A stretch of 21,860 nt of DNA, taken from IMG/VR virus record IMGVR_UViG_3300012988_000045, positions 1-21,860 of that record, one strand, 5' to 3'. The translations under genes were made by a program, and so were the position numbers. Origin of the DNA: a virus. Under the pieces are notes generated by a model, which worked only from the letters and a program-made list of their open reading frames with translations, was not told where the DNA came from and did not search any database. Positions 12,151-18,228 of the stretch are shown here, in pieces. Within the stretch, counting starts at the first letter, position 1; each line of letters opens with the position of its first letter.

Positions 12151-12471
12151 ATGGACTATAGCAATGGAACAAATAGAAGTGACCGCAGGCTAACTGAATT
12201 GGATGTGGCTTTGAATAACAATTTGATGCCTCACAAGTATCCAGTTGGAAGTTTGGTTGAGATCAACAATCCATACTTCCCCGGTGTCAGGATTTGGGTT
12301 GTCAAACAACTTGATGAACCAAAGTCACTCACCCCAAGGTACAGGTTATCCACCCATCACAATGATTACTTGGTTCAAGAGGACAGCCCAATTTGGGACA
12401 CGTACTTGTCCAGAACTTTCGTGGTTGATGAAAAGGATTTGACCATTATCAAAGACCACATATTGCCATGA
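12151..12471 (+). CDS. Hypothetical protein, tandem paralog 1
   Basis: A 106-residue protein from the ATG at 12151; a TTG at 12145 in a TTGA overlap could add two residues. After a polar N-terminal 28 residues, HKYPVGSLVEINNPYFPGVR reads as an SH3-like strand set. The same words open the following gene. The middle has a YRLS strand and the end is a DEKDLTIIKD strand-helix. Its ATGA end lies in the next gene's start. The pair is a recent-looking tandem duplication; function unknown. Confidence 0.7.
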   Translation: MDYSNGTNRSDRRLTELDVALNNNLMPHKYPVGSLVEINNPYFPGVRIWVVKQLDEPKSLTPRYRLSTHHNDYLVQEDSPIWDTYLSRTFVVDEKDLTIIKDHILP

Positions 12472-12728
12472 CCCACAAGTATGCAATTGGAAGCTTGGTA
12501 GAGGTACAGAATCCATATACACCTGGAATCAGGTTGTTCGTGACTCACCAATATTTCAATGCGTGCTGTGGTGAACCAGTATATGCACTGTCCATGTATC
12601 CTGTTGATAAGGAAATTAACATCAACCCAAACAACCCTGAAGATTATGACCATAGGTGGGTTGTCTATGGTCAATTTAGATTGATGCTCAATGTTGCTGA
12701 GCCAAATCTATCAGAGGTAACATCATGA
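12468..12728 (+). CDS. Hypothetical protein, tandem paralog 2
   Basis: An 86-residue protein. Its opening (HKYAIGSLVEVQNPYTPGIR) matches the upstream gene closely, and its later YALS and final strands line up too, but it lacks the upstream N-terminal arm and has an insertion with ACCGE. The first 40 residues look like a small beta barrel. It starts and ends in ATGA overlaps. The shared hallmark is HKY-x2-GSLVE-x2-NPY-x-PG-x-R. Confidence 0.7.
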   Translation: MTHKYAIGSLVEVQNPYTPGIRLFVTHQYFNACCGEPVYALSMYPVDKEININPNNPEDYDHRWVVYGQFRLMLNVAEPNLSEVTS

Positions 12729-12892
12729 AGAATTATCTACTAGCATTCCTACATTTGGTGATGATCTATTACTCACTTGTTTGTGTATTCAAACATACGA
12801 AAGCAGACAAGCTATATAGAGTGGGATTTTTGATACTTGCAGTTGCAAACATAGTATTTGCTTTGATATACATACATAGAACAATTGTGTGA
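12725..12892 (+). CDS. Two-span membrane microprotein
   Basis: A 55-residue protein with two hydrophobic helices, about 4-22 and 33-50, separated by a basic loop (KHTKADKLYR). Positive charge in the loop predicts it lies in the cytoplasm, with both ends outside. It starts in an ATGA overlap and stops 7 bases before the dehydrogenase-like gene's ATG. AT-rich codons are more frequent here than in its neighbours. Function unknown. Confidence 0.65.
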   Translation: MKNYLLAFLHLVMIYYSLVCVFKHTKADKLYRVGFLILAVANIVFALIYIHRTIV

Positions 12893-12899
12893 GGTTGTA

Positions 12900-13700
12900 A
12901 TGAAGTCTTTCAGTGATGTTTTGATTGTTGGATTTGGTTATGTGGGCAAGGCAACCAGGAAGGTTTACCCTGATGCTCAAATTTGGGACCCAATGGCTGG
13001 CCATGACACTCCAATCAATTGGAAGACAATCAATCTAGTCATTGTATGTGTACCAACTCCATCCAACACAATTGATGGATCATGTGATACAACCATCGTT
13101 GAAGATGTAGTCAAGAACTTCATTCCAAATGCTGATGACTATGATGGCGTGATCATGATCAAGTCAACAGTAGCACCGGGCACCACTTCAAAGCTGGTAA
13201 ACCAAACTGGCCATGATATGGTATTTTGCCCTGAATACATTGGTGAAGGTGGCTATTGGGTTCCACCAGAATTTCCAAACCCAACCAATCCAGTTGAGCA
13301 TGGCTTTTCAATCATTGGTGGCCATCCAGATGTTTGTAGCAGAGTCATTGATGGATACCTTATGCCAATCCTTGGCCCATCAACCCGCTACAGGATAATG
13401 AATCCAACTGAAGCAGAGCTTGTCAAGTATTTCACCAACACCTACCTCGCATTGAAGGTCGTTTGGGCAAATGAGATGCGAAAGATTTGTGATCAGGTTC
13501 CAGGAGTGAATTACCACGTGGTGAGGGAAGGTTGGCAGGATGATCCAAGAGCGGGAACTTCCCACTCAGCGGCATTCCCTGACAAACCTGGATTTGATGG
13601 TAAGTGCTTCCCTAAAGACATGGCAGCACTCAGGGCAGCATTCAGGAGTCCATTCCTTGAAGCTATTGAGAACACGAACAAGCAAAACTTGGGTTCCTAA
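12900..13700 (+). CDS. Short UDP-glucose/GDP-mannose dehydrogenase-like enzyme
   Basis: This 266-residue protein matches the NDP-sugar 6-dehydrogenase family. It has the Rossmann GFGYVG (G11, G13, G16), CVPTPS, KSTVAPGTT (88-96), FCPEYIGEG, K176-Y-F-T-N180 in the central helix, and GKCFPKD (235-241) with the catalytic Cys236 and Asp240. These match the residues K, N, C and D required by the four-electron sugar oxidation. Family members are usually about 390-430 residues; the C-terminal sugar-nucleotide-binding domain is largely missing, as the protein ends some 25 residues after the catalytic cysteine. The ATG at 12900 has GAGG upstream. Confidence 0.85.
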   Translation: MKSFSDVLIVGFGYVGKATRKVYPDAQIWDPMAGHDTPINWKTINLVIVCVPTPSNTIDGSCDTTIVEDVVKNFIPNADDYDGVIMIKSTVAPGTTSKLVNQTGHDMVFCPEYIGEGGYWVPPEFPNPTNPVEHGFSIIGGHPDVCSRVIDGYLMPILGPSTRYRIMNPTEAELVKYFTNTYLALKVVWANEMRKICDQVPGVNYHVVREGWQDDPRAGTSHSAAFPDKPGFDGKCFPKDMAALRAAFRSPFLEAIENTNKQNLGS

Positions 13701-13728
13701 CTTATTGTTTCGTCAAGAGTTTTAGACC

Positions 13729-13756
13729 TTTACAAAACACTGAATTAGGGTAGAAT
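13729..13756 (+). promoter_or_regulatory. Sigma70-type promoter for the 13787 gene
   Basis: TTTACA (13729-13734) and TAGAAT (13751-13756) are 16 bases apart, preceded by the CC and a T-rich stretch (GAGTTTTAGA) shared with the earlier units. Unlike those, no ATG follows at the transcription start; a leader of about 24 bases with GAGGTG leads to a GTG start. Confidence 0.7.
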
Positions 13757-13786
13757 TGTATCATCTTGAAATTTGAGGTGATTTGA

Positions 13787-14287
13787 GTGGCAAGTAAATA
13801 CACGGTTGGGACCAGTCACATTGAGCTTGATCCTGAAGCTCTTGGTCTATTCGTGAAAAGGTCAGCTGATAAGATCCTTGAGATCGCAGCTGAAAAGAAG
13901 ATTGACTTCATTGCCATCACTGGTATGTCTGGTGCTGCCATCGGGTTCTCCGTGAGCATCCTCACCAAGATTCCAATTGCCCTTGTTCGCAAGTCCGATG
14001 ATGACACCCATTCGTGGTACAGCATCGATGTGCCTCAGTCAGCTGAAGGTCATGATGACTTCCGTGAGCATCTGCGCAACAAGAAGGCTCGAAAGAATTA
14101 CCTGATTCTCGATGACCTGATTGAAAATGGCAAGACCGTGAGTCGTGTCTACAATAAGGTTCGTCGTTCAATGAACAACACTTCCTGTTTGGGCATTGTG
14201 TTGTACAATGATATTTGCACCCACAAGCCTTTCAAACTCTCTTCAAAGAAGATTGCACCTGTTCATGCTCTGAATGCCACCCCATAA
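13787..14287 (+). CDS. Type I phosphoribosyltransferase-like protein
   Basis: A 166-residue protein started by GTG, with GAGGTG 6 bases upstream. Residues 41-55 (FIAITGMSGAAIGFS) and 62-70 (IPIALVRKS) resemble the early strands of phosphoribosyltransferases, and LILDDLIENGKTV (106-118) is the PRPP-binding loop. Two positions of that loop differ from the usual (Glu113 and Asn114 where small or Thr residues stand), so activity is not certain. Adenine- or orotate-type substrates cannot be chosen. It is the only gene in its region with both a promoter and a long leader. Confidence 0.8.
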   Translation: MASKYTVGTSHIELDPEALGLFVKRSADKILEIAAEKKIDFIAITGMSGAAIGFSVSILTKIPIALVRKSDDDTHSWYSIDVPQSAEGHDDFREHLRNKKARKNYLILDDLIENGKTVSRVYNKVRRSMNNTSCLGIVLYNDICTHKPFKLSSKKIAPVHALNATP

Positions 14288-14344
14288 ACTATAACGAAGT
14301 CAATGGGTTAGAGGGTTATCATCCACTGACAATTTGGCTCAGGT

Positions 14345-14352
14345 GTAAATAC
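14345..14352 (+). promoter_or_regulatory. Possible late promoter (GTAAATAC)
   Basis: GTAAATAC lies 34 bases before the ATG at 14387, similar to the CTAAATA boxes before structural genes, but its first base differs and the same eight bases occur inside the gene at 13787. It occupies the 99-base gap 14288-14386, where I see no other element. Confidence 0.35.
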
Positions 14353-14386
14353 ATCACACATCCACTGATAACACACGGGATTTGGG

Positions 14387-14599
14387 ATGAAAGACAAATT
14401 GGCAACAGGTGGGAATGAACATCATTCCCTAAGCAGCGTGATCTCAGAGATTCAGGGCTTGCTACAACATTCAAATGACAAGGTTGAGGCTGCAACCACA
14501 GCCATCAGCAATTCTGTTGCCTACAGACATGAAAAGAAGAAGCCAGCCGTGTCAAAGACCAAGAAGAAAATCAAGGGCAATTTCTTCTCACTAATCTAA
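14387..14599 (+). CDS. Small hypothetical protein with basic C terminus
   Basis: A 70-residue protein. GGGATTTGGG precedes the ATG. The first half is a helix (LSSVISEIQGLLQHSNDKVE) and the second half is Lys-rich (EKKKPAVSKTKKKIKG), ending FFSLI. It ends converging on, and overlapping by 4 bases, the minus-strand gene. Nucleic-acid or phospholipid contact is plausible from charge. No family is recognised. Confidence 0.55.
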   Translation: MKDKLATGGNEHHSLSSVISEIQGLLQHSNDKVEAATTAISNSVAYRHEKKKPAVSKTKKKIKGNFFSLI

Positions 14600-14793
14600 A
14601 GTCGGATCATCTTCTCATTCCACTTGTTCAGTGGAATTGATGCGTCTTCATCGCATCCTGGACATGGGCCATGCCATCCTGTCCTCAAACCAATGTTAGT
14701 GTGAACCAATGGATGTTCTGTATGGCACCATTCACACTTCATCATTTCGTAGACCTTCTTTCTCCTAGAGTCTAGTGAAATTACATTTGACAT
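14596..14793 (-). CDS. Zinc-ribbon microprotein on the minus strand
   Basis: A 65-residue protein with Cys20-x-x-Cys23-His and Cys44-x-x-Cys47 (PCPGCDED), a complete zinc ribbon, followed by PLNKWNEK, a helix ending often seen in small phage ribbon proteins. It starts one base after the stop of the minus-strand gene before it, so the two form one transcript. Upstream TTGAG is a weak ribosome site. Its 3' end overlaps the plus-strand gene by 4 bases. Confidence 0.65.
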   Translation of the reverse strand: MSNVISLDSRRKKVYEMMKCEWCHTEHPLVHTNIGLRTGWHGPCPGCDEDASIPLNKWNEKMIRL

Positions 14794-14794
14794 C

Positions 14795-15439
14795 TCAATG
14801 TACAGCCTCTCTTATGTTACCAATGATCCTTCCACCTGATAGGAAATCTCCATTCGGTGTGTAGTAATCCAACTTGTCAATTTTGTAGTTGAATTCAGAA
14901 ATATCTCCAGTACATAGATTACCCATGTATTGAAGCCTTTTGGTATTAACGCCCATGACCACATCATTGATTGAGAAGTATGCTATGTAATGGGTGTAAG
15001 GCATACATGGATGGGTGTGGAAGTTTGCAACTGGCACTAGAGTTGGATCAACTGACTTATCTGGAATGGCAACCCTATCAGCAATGCCTGAAGTCACAAA
15101 TGTGCTGACATAATACTTGGTGCCCTTCTGATAGATGATTCCACCAATCTCAAACTTGTCATTCATTATGAAGGAAGCAGCCAATGCCCAAGTGACTGCC
15201 CTCTTCAATGAGGTGAATGTGTACTTCGCTGGGTCCTGTATCTTCAAGCCCTCAAAGTCCTTCAAAGACTCCTTTGAATCTGGGATTCTCTCAGGAGGAT
15301 CAAGTAATTTCAACTCAGTGTTTTGAACCAGGGTATCCCTGAATTCAACTCTAGGATGAACCTGTCTCACGACGGTGAACGTGAGAGTGAAGGCTATAGC
15401 AAAGACGGCCAATAGAAGATACAATTTCTTTTTGAACAT
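14795..15439 (-). CDS. Membrane-anchored JAMM/DUF4329-like putative metalloprotease
   Basis: This 214-residue protein has an N-terminal span (about 5-24) after FKKK, then a soluble domain. The zinc-protease JAMM set is visible: Glu97 in FEIGGIIYQ, His141-Thr-His143-Pro144 and Ser156-x-x-Asp159 in YFSINDV. The spacing HxHP to S is eleven residues, longer than the usual seven, as in the DUF4329 branch I remember. The span suggests the domain is exported. JAMM enzymes cleave isopeptide-like or peptide bonds; the phage's target is unknown. AGAGGTG stands before the ATG. It lies opposite to all its neighbours. Confidence 0.75.
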   Translation of the reverse strand: MFKKKLYLLLAVFAIAFTLTFTVVRQVHPRVEFRDTLVQNTELKLLDPPERIPDSKESLKDFEGLKIQDPAKYTFTSLKRAVTWALAASFIMNDKFEIGGIIYQKGTKYYVSTFVTSGIADRVAIPDKSVDPTLVPVANFHTHPCMPYTHYIAYFSINDVVMGVNTKRLQYMGNLCTGDISEFNYKIDKLDYYTPNGDFLSGGRIIGNIREAVH

Positions 15440-15469
15440 TTTGGCACCTCTTTGGCTCTAGAAGTATAT

Positions 15470-15498
15470 ATTCTATGATAGCTTATGATTGCTTAATC
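15470..15498 (-). promoter_or_regulatory. Possible promoter for the minus-strand pair
   Basis: Read on the minus strand, TAGAAT (plus positions 15470-15475) resembles the -10 boxes of the early units and leaves a leader of about 24 bases to the ATG at 15439. The -35 area (GATTAA, 15493-15498) is poor, and the adjacent AT-rich ATATATA could instead be part of a late-type element. Tentative. Confidence 0.3.
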
Positions 15499-15509
15499 CT
15501 CATTGTTGT

Positions 15510-15517
15510 CTAAATAA
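15510..15517 (+). promoter_or_regulatory. Late promoter box CTAAATAA
   Basis: CTAAATAA lies 26 bases before the GTG at 15544, with AAGGA between. It resembles the T4 late element TATAAATA, recognised in T4 by the phage sigma gp55, and recurs before sheath, tube and core genes in this window, while early boxes are absent here. Confidence 0.7.
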
Positions 15518-15543
15518 CGGACTCACTATTCAAGGACATTCCG

Positions 15544-15795
15544 GTGGAAAGCTCACAAGTCATAGAACACCTGATCAGAATCTCATCAGACCTTGGATCA
15601 TTGAATTCAAAGTTGGATGCTCTTGCTGCTGCCACGAAATCACATGTGGACTCAGACAACAAGCTGCATGATGAAATTGAGGATAGAATCCAGAAGCTTG
15701 AGTACACTCAAAACAAGATGAAGTGGGTCACAGTCGGGATCGTCACTGCATTGAGCGCAGTCTACAACCTTATCAGTGACTTCTTAACAAAATAA
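15544..15795 (+). CDS. Coiled-coil protein with C-terminal membrane span
   Basis: An 83-residue protein begun by GTG with AAGGA 7 bases upstream. Residues about 5-58 form an amphipathic heptad-like helix (IRISSDLGSLNSKLDALAAA and IEDRIQKLEYTQNK), and residues 61-80 a single C-terminal transmembrane helix. This layout resembles the XhlA-like holin-associated proteins and small tail-anchored phage proteins. Late expression, next to the sheath, would fit a lysis or virion role, but neither is proven. It has its own late box. Confidence 0.65.
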   Translation: MESSQVIEHLIRISSDLGSLNSKLDALAAATKSHVDSDNKLHDEIEDRIQKLEYTQNKMKWVTVGIVTALSAVYNLISDFLTK

Positions 15796-15812
15796 GCCAG
15801 ATTCAGCCTCTC

Positions 15813-15820
15813 CTAAATAA
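15813..15820 (+). promoter_or_regulatory. Late promoter box before the sheath gene
   Basis: CTAAATAA lies 42 bases before the sheath ATG, the longest such leader in the set. The leader holds AGGAG (15850-15854), 8 bases before the ATG. The identical octamer stands at 15510. Confidence 0.75.
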
Positions 15821-15862
15821 TCAGGTCTACACGACTATGACAATGTATTAGGAGTAAATCGC

Positions 15863-17584
15863 ATGACATTCCAGGTTTCACCAGGTGTAAATGTATCTGA
15901 AATTGACTTGACAACTGGCATTCCTGCTGTTTCAGTCTCTACTGGAGCTCTTGCTGGTCACTTCAACTGGGGTCCAGTTGAGGTTGTGATGCCAGTAACC
16001 AATGAAGTTGACTTGGCAGCCAAGTTCGGCCAACCAGACAATAACTCAGCAAGTGACTTCTTCACTGCTGCCAACTTCCTACAGTACTCCAACGATCTAA
16101 GAGTCGTTCGTACCAAGGCCAACAATGCAATCAACGCATCCTCCGACGGATCTGGCGTTTTGATCTTGAATGATGAAGATTACTTCAACAATGAGTATGG
16201 CACTGTCGATGCAGACACCAGCTGGGTTGCTCGTTTCCCAGGAGACCTAGGAAACAGTTTGAGAGTGTATGTTTTCGCTAACACCGCTGGATTCACCGCG
16301 ATCGCAGCCAACACAAGCTCACCTGGATACGAATTCGCCAACTACTTTGATGCAGCACCAGCCACCTCACGTGATTTGTTGAGGAGACGCGATGGTACTG
16401 TTGTCGGTGATGAACTACACGTTCTTGTTGTCGATTACAAGGGTGCCATCACTGGTACAGCAAACACTGTCCTAGAAAAGTTCCCTAACTTGTCACGTTT
16501 GACTGACGCAGTCGGCGATGACGGTTCTTCAGTGTATTACAAGGAAGTCGTCTACCGCACCAGCAAGTACATTCACTGGGTTGGTGTTCCTTCAAGCAAC
16601 ACCAATGGTTGGGCAACAACCGTTGCTCTAGCCAGCAACTCTGTCATCTCACAAGGTACTGTTGAGTCTTCAAACACTGCAACATTGCTTGGTGGTTTGG
16701 ATGGTACAACCATCGCTGCCAACACTTTGGTTGCTCTTGACAAGTTGTCAGATGCTGATTCAGTTGACATCTCACTATTGATGACTTCAGCTGCAAGCAA
16801 CACTGTAACCAACTACGCAATTGGCATTGCTGAGACACGTAAGGACATCGTTGTGTTCGCATCCCCATCAAGGGCTGCAGCACAGGATTCTTCAAACCCA
16901 GCAAGCGCAATCAACACTTATGTCAACACCTTGACACGTTCAAGCTATGCATTCATTGACTCAGGTTGGAAGTACATGTATGACAAGTACAATGACATCT
17001 ACCGTTGGGTCCCTTTGAATGGTGACATCGCAGGTTTGGCTGCACGTACTGACAACAACCGTGACCCATGGTGGTCACCAGCTGGTCTACAGCGTGGTCA
17101 GATCAAGAACGTTGTACGCTTGGCTTACAACCCAACAAAGGCTGATCGTGACACTCTTTACAAGAATGGTGTCAACCCAGTTGTATCATTCCCAGGCGAG
17201 GGTACATTGCTATATGGCGATAAGACCTTCTTGAACTACACCAGCGCATTTGATCGCATCAATGTTCGTAGGTTGTTCATTGTCCTAGAGAAGTCAATCT
17301 CAAAGGCTGCTCGTGCCCAGTTGTTCGAATTCAACGATGCGTTCACCCGTGCACAGTTCGTGTCCATGGTTGAGCCATTCTTGAGAGTGGTCAAGGGTCG
17401 CCGTGGTGTTTATGACTACAGAGTCGTTTGTAACGAAACAAACAACCCACCAGCCGTTGTCGATGCCAACCAGTTCGTTGGTGACATTTACATCAAGCCA
17501 GCTCGCTCAATCAACTTCATCCAGCTTAACTTCATCGCTGTTAGAACTGGGGTTGAATTTAGTGAGGTTGTGGGACAGTTCTAA
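15863..17584 (+). CDS. Tail sheath protein (gp18-like)
   Basis: This 573-residue protein is the contractile tail sheath. The N terminus (SPGVNVSEIDLTTGIPAVSV, then ALAGHFNWGPV) and the C terminus (FVGDIYIKPARSINFIQLNF, then IAVRTGVEFSEVVGQF) are the conserved sheath ends that form the inter-subunit arms. The interior carries variable surface loops, including a Ser/Thr/Asn-rich stretch around residues 240-320. T4 gp18 is 659 residues, so this is a shorter sheath as in environmental T4-like phages. AGGAG 8 bases before the ATG and a late box upstream predict strong late expression. The tube gene follows in the T4 order. Confidence 0.97.
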   Translation: MTFQVSPGVNVSEIDLTTGIPAVSVSTGALAGHFNWGPVEVVMPVTNEVDLAAKFGQPDNNSASDFFTAANFLQYSNDLRVVRTKANNAINASSDGSGVLILNDEDYFNNEYGTVDADTSWVARFPGDLGNSLRVYVFANTAGFTAIAANTSSPGYEFANYFDAAPATSRDLLRRRDGTVVGDELHVLVVDYKGAITGTANTVLEKFPNLSRLTDAVGDDGSSVYYKEVVYRTSKYIHWVGVPSSNTNGWATTVALASNSVISQGTVESSNTATLLGGLDGTTIAANTLVALDKLSDADSVDISLLMTSAASNTVTNYAIGIAETRKDIVVFASPSRAAAQDSSNPASAINTYVNTLTRSSYAFIDSGWKYMYDKYNDIYRWVPLNGDIAGLAARTDNNRDPWWSPAGLQRGQIKNVVRLAYNPTKADRDTLYKNGVNPVVSFPGEGTLLYGDKTFLNYTSAFDRINVRRLFIVLEKSISKAARAQLFEFNDAFTRAQFVSMVEPFLRVVKGRRGVYDYRVVCNETNNPPAVVDANQFVGDIYIKPARSINFIQLNFIAVRTGVEFSEVVGQF

Positions 17585-17588
17585 ATAC
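17581..17588 (+). promoter_or_regulatory. Late promoter box before the tube gene
   Basis: CTAAATAC overlaps the sheath stop codon (TAA at 17582-17584), 23 bases before the tube ATG. Its placement shows how tightly the late control signals are packed; TGGAG lies between it and the start. Confidence 0.75.
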
Positions 17589-17611
17589 AAACAGGATTAG
17601 TGGAGTAGTAC

Positions 17612-18163
17612 ATGACATTTAATGTAGATCAATTCAGATCAAATCTAACAGGTGACGGCGCACGTCCTAACCTGTTTGAAGTTCAACTATTGTTCCCAAC
17701 ATGGGTACAAGGTGGTGGATTGGCTGGAGCCAAGTCATCCTTCATGGTCAAGGCAGCCCAGTTGCCAGGATCAACCATGGGACTAGCACCTCTGTTCTAC
17801 TTTGGACGTGAAGTCAAGTTGGCTGGTAATCGTACATTCCAAGACTGGACAGTACAGGTCATCAACGACGAAGACTTTGTTGTCCACAATGCTGTTCAGC
17901 GTTGGTTCAACGGTATCAATCACCCATCAGAAAACCTACGCTCTGCTCAGGCTGACGTAATTGATGGTGGATATGGTGTCGATGCAATCATCACACAGTA
18001 TGGCAAGGCTGGAGCAATTTTGAAGAACTACAAGTTCGTCGGCATCTGGCCAATGGACATCAGCCCAATTGAATTGTCTTGGGATCAGAATGATTCCGTA
18101 GAGGAATTCAGCGTAACATTCGCTGTTCAGTATTTCCAAGACGTAACTTCTGGTCAGGGCTAA
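17612..18163 (+). CDS. Tail tube protein (gp19-like)
   Basis: This 183-residue protein forms the inner tail tube. It starts with FRSNLTGDGARPNLFEVQLL and ends ELSWDQNDSVEEFSVTF-AVQYF, both shared with T4-type tube proteins (T4 gp19 is 163 residues). The middle reads PLFYFGREVKLAGNRTFQDW and WFNGINHPSE, the last a loop before the hairpin that binds the next ring. TGGAG stands before the ATG. It follows the sheath gene by 27 bases and is closed by a strong hairpin. Confidence 0.96.
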   Translation: MTFNVDQFRSNLTGDGARPNLFEVQLLFPTWVQGGGLAGAKSSFMVKAAQLPGSTMGLAPLFYFGREVKLAGNRTFQDWTVQVINDEDFVVHNAVQRWFNGINHPSENLRSAQADVIDGGYGVDAIITQYGKAGAILKNYKFVGIWPMDISPIELSWDQNDSVEEFSVTFAVQYFQDVTSGQG

Positions 18164-18164
18164 G

Positions 18165-18188
18165 AAGAAGCTGGGAAACCAGCTTCTT
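18165..18188 (+). terminator. Ten-bp GAAA-loop hairpin after the tube gene
   Basis: AAGAAGCTGG (18165-18174) and CCAGCTTCTT (18179-18188) pair perfectly around GAAA, a stable tetraloop. Only TC rather than a long T-run follows, so it may act as a partial terminator, an mRNA 3'-end stabiliser, or both. It lies right after the stop. Confidence 0.75.
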
Positions 18189-18196
18189 TCGCCAAG

Positions 18197-18204
18197 TTAA
18201 ATAT
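18197..18204 (+). promoter_or_regulatory. Late promoter box before the portal gene
   Basis: TTAAATAT lies 24 bases before the portal ATG, with TGGAG between. The first and last bases differ from CTAAATAA, so it may be a weaker copy, in keeping with low portal need. Confidence 0.6.
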
Positions 18205-18228
18205 ATCATGAGATAATGTGGAGCAACC

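Noticed and set aside
13795-13802. Late-type GTAAATAC inside the start of the phosphoribosyltransferase gene
   Set aside because: It lies within codons of the gene with no late gene downstream at the right distance; shows that the octamer with G at the first position arises by chance.
15837-15851. Four-codon upstream frame in the sheath leader, ending on the ribosome site
   Set aside because: It is too short to distinguish from chance and has no ribosome site.
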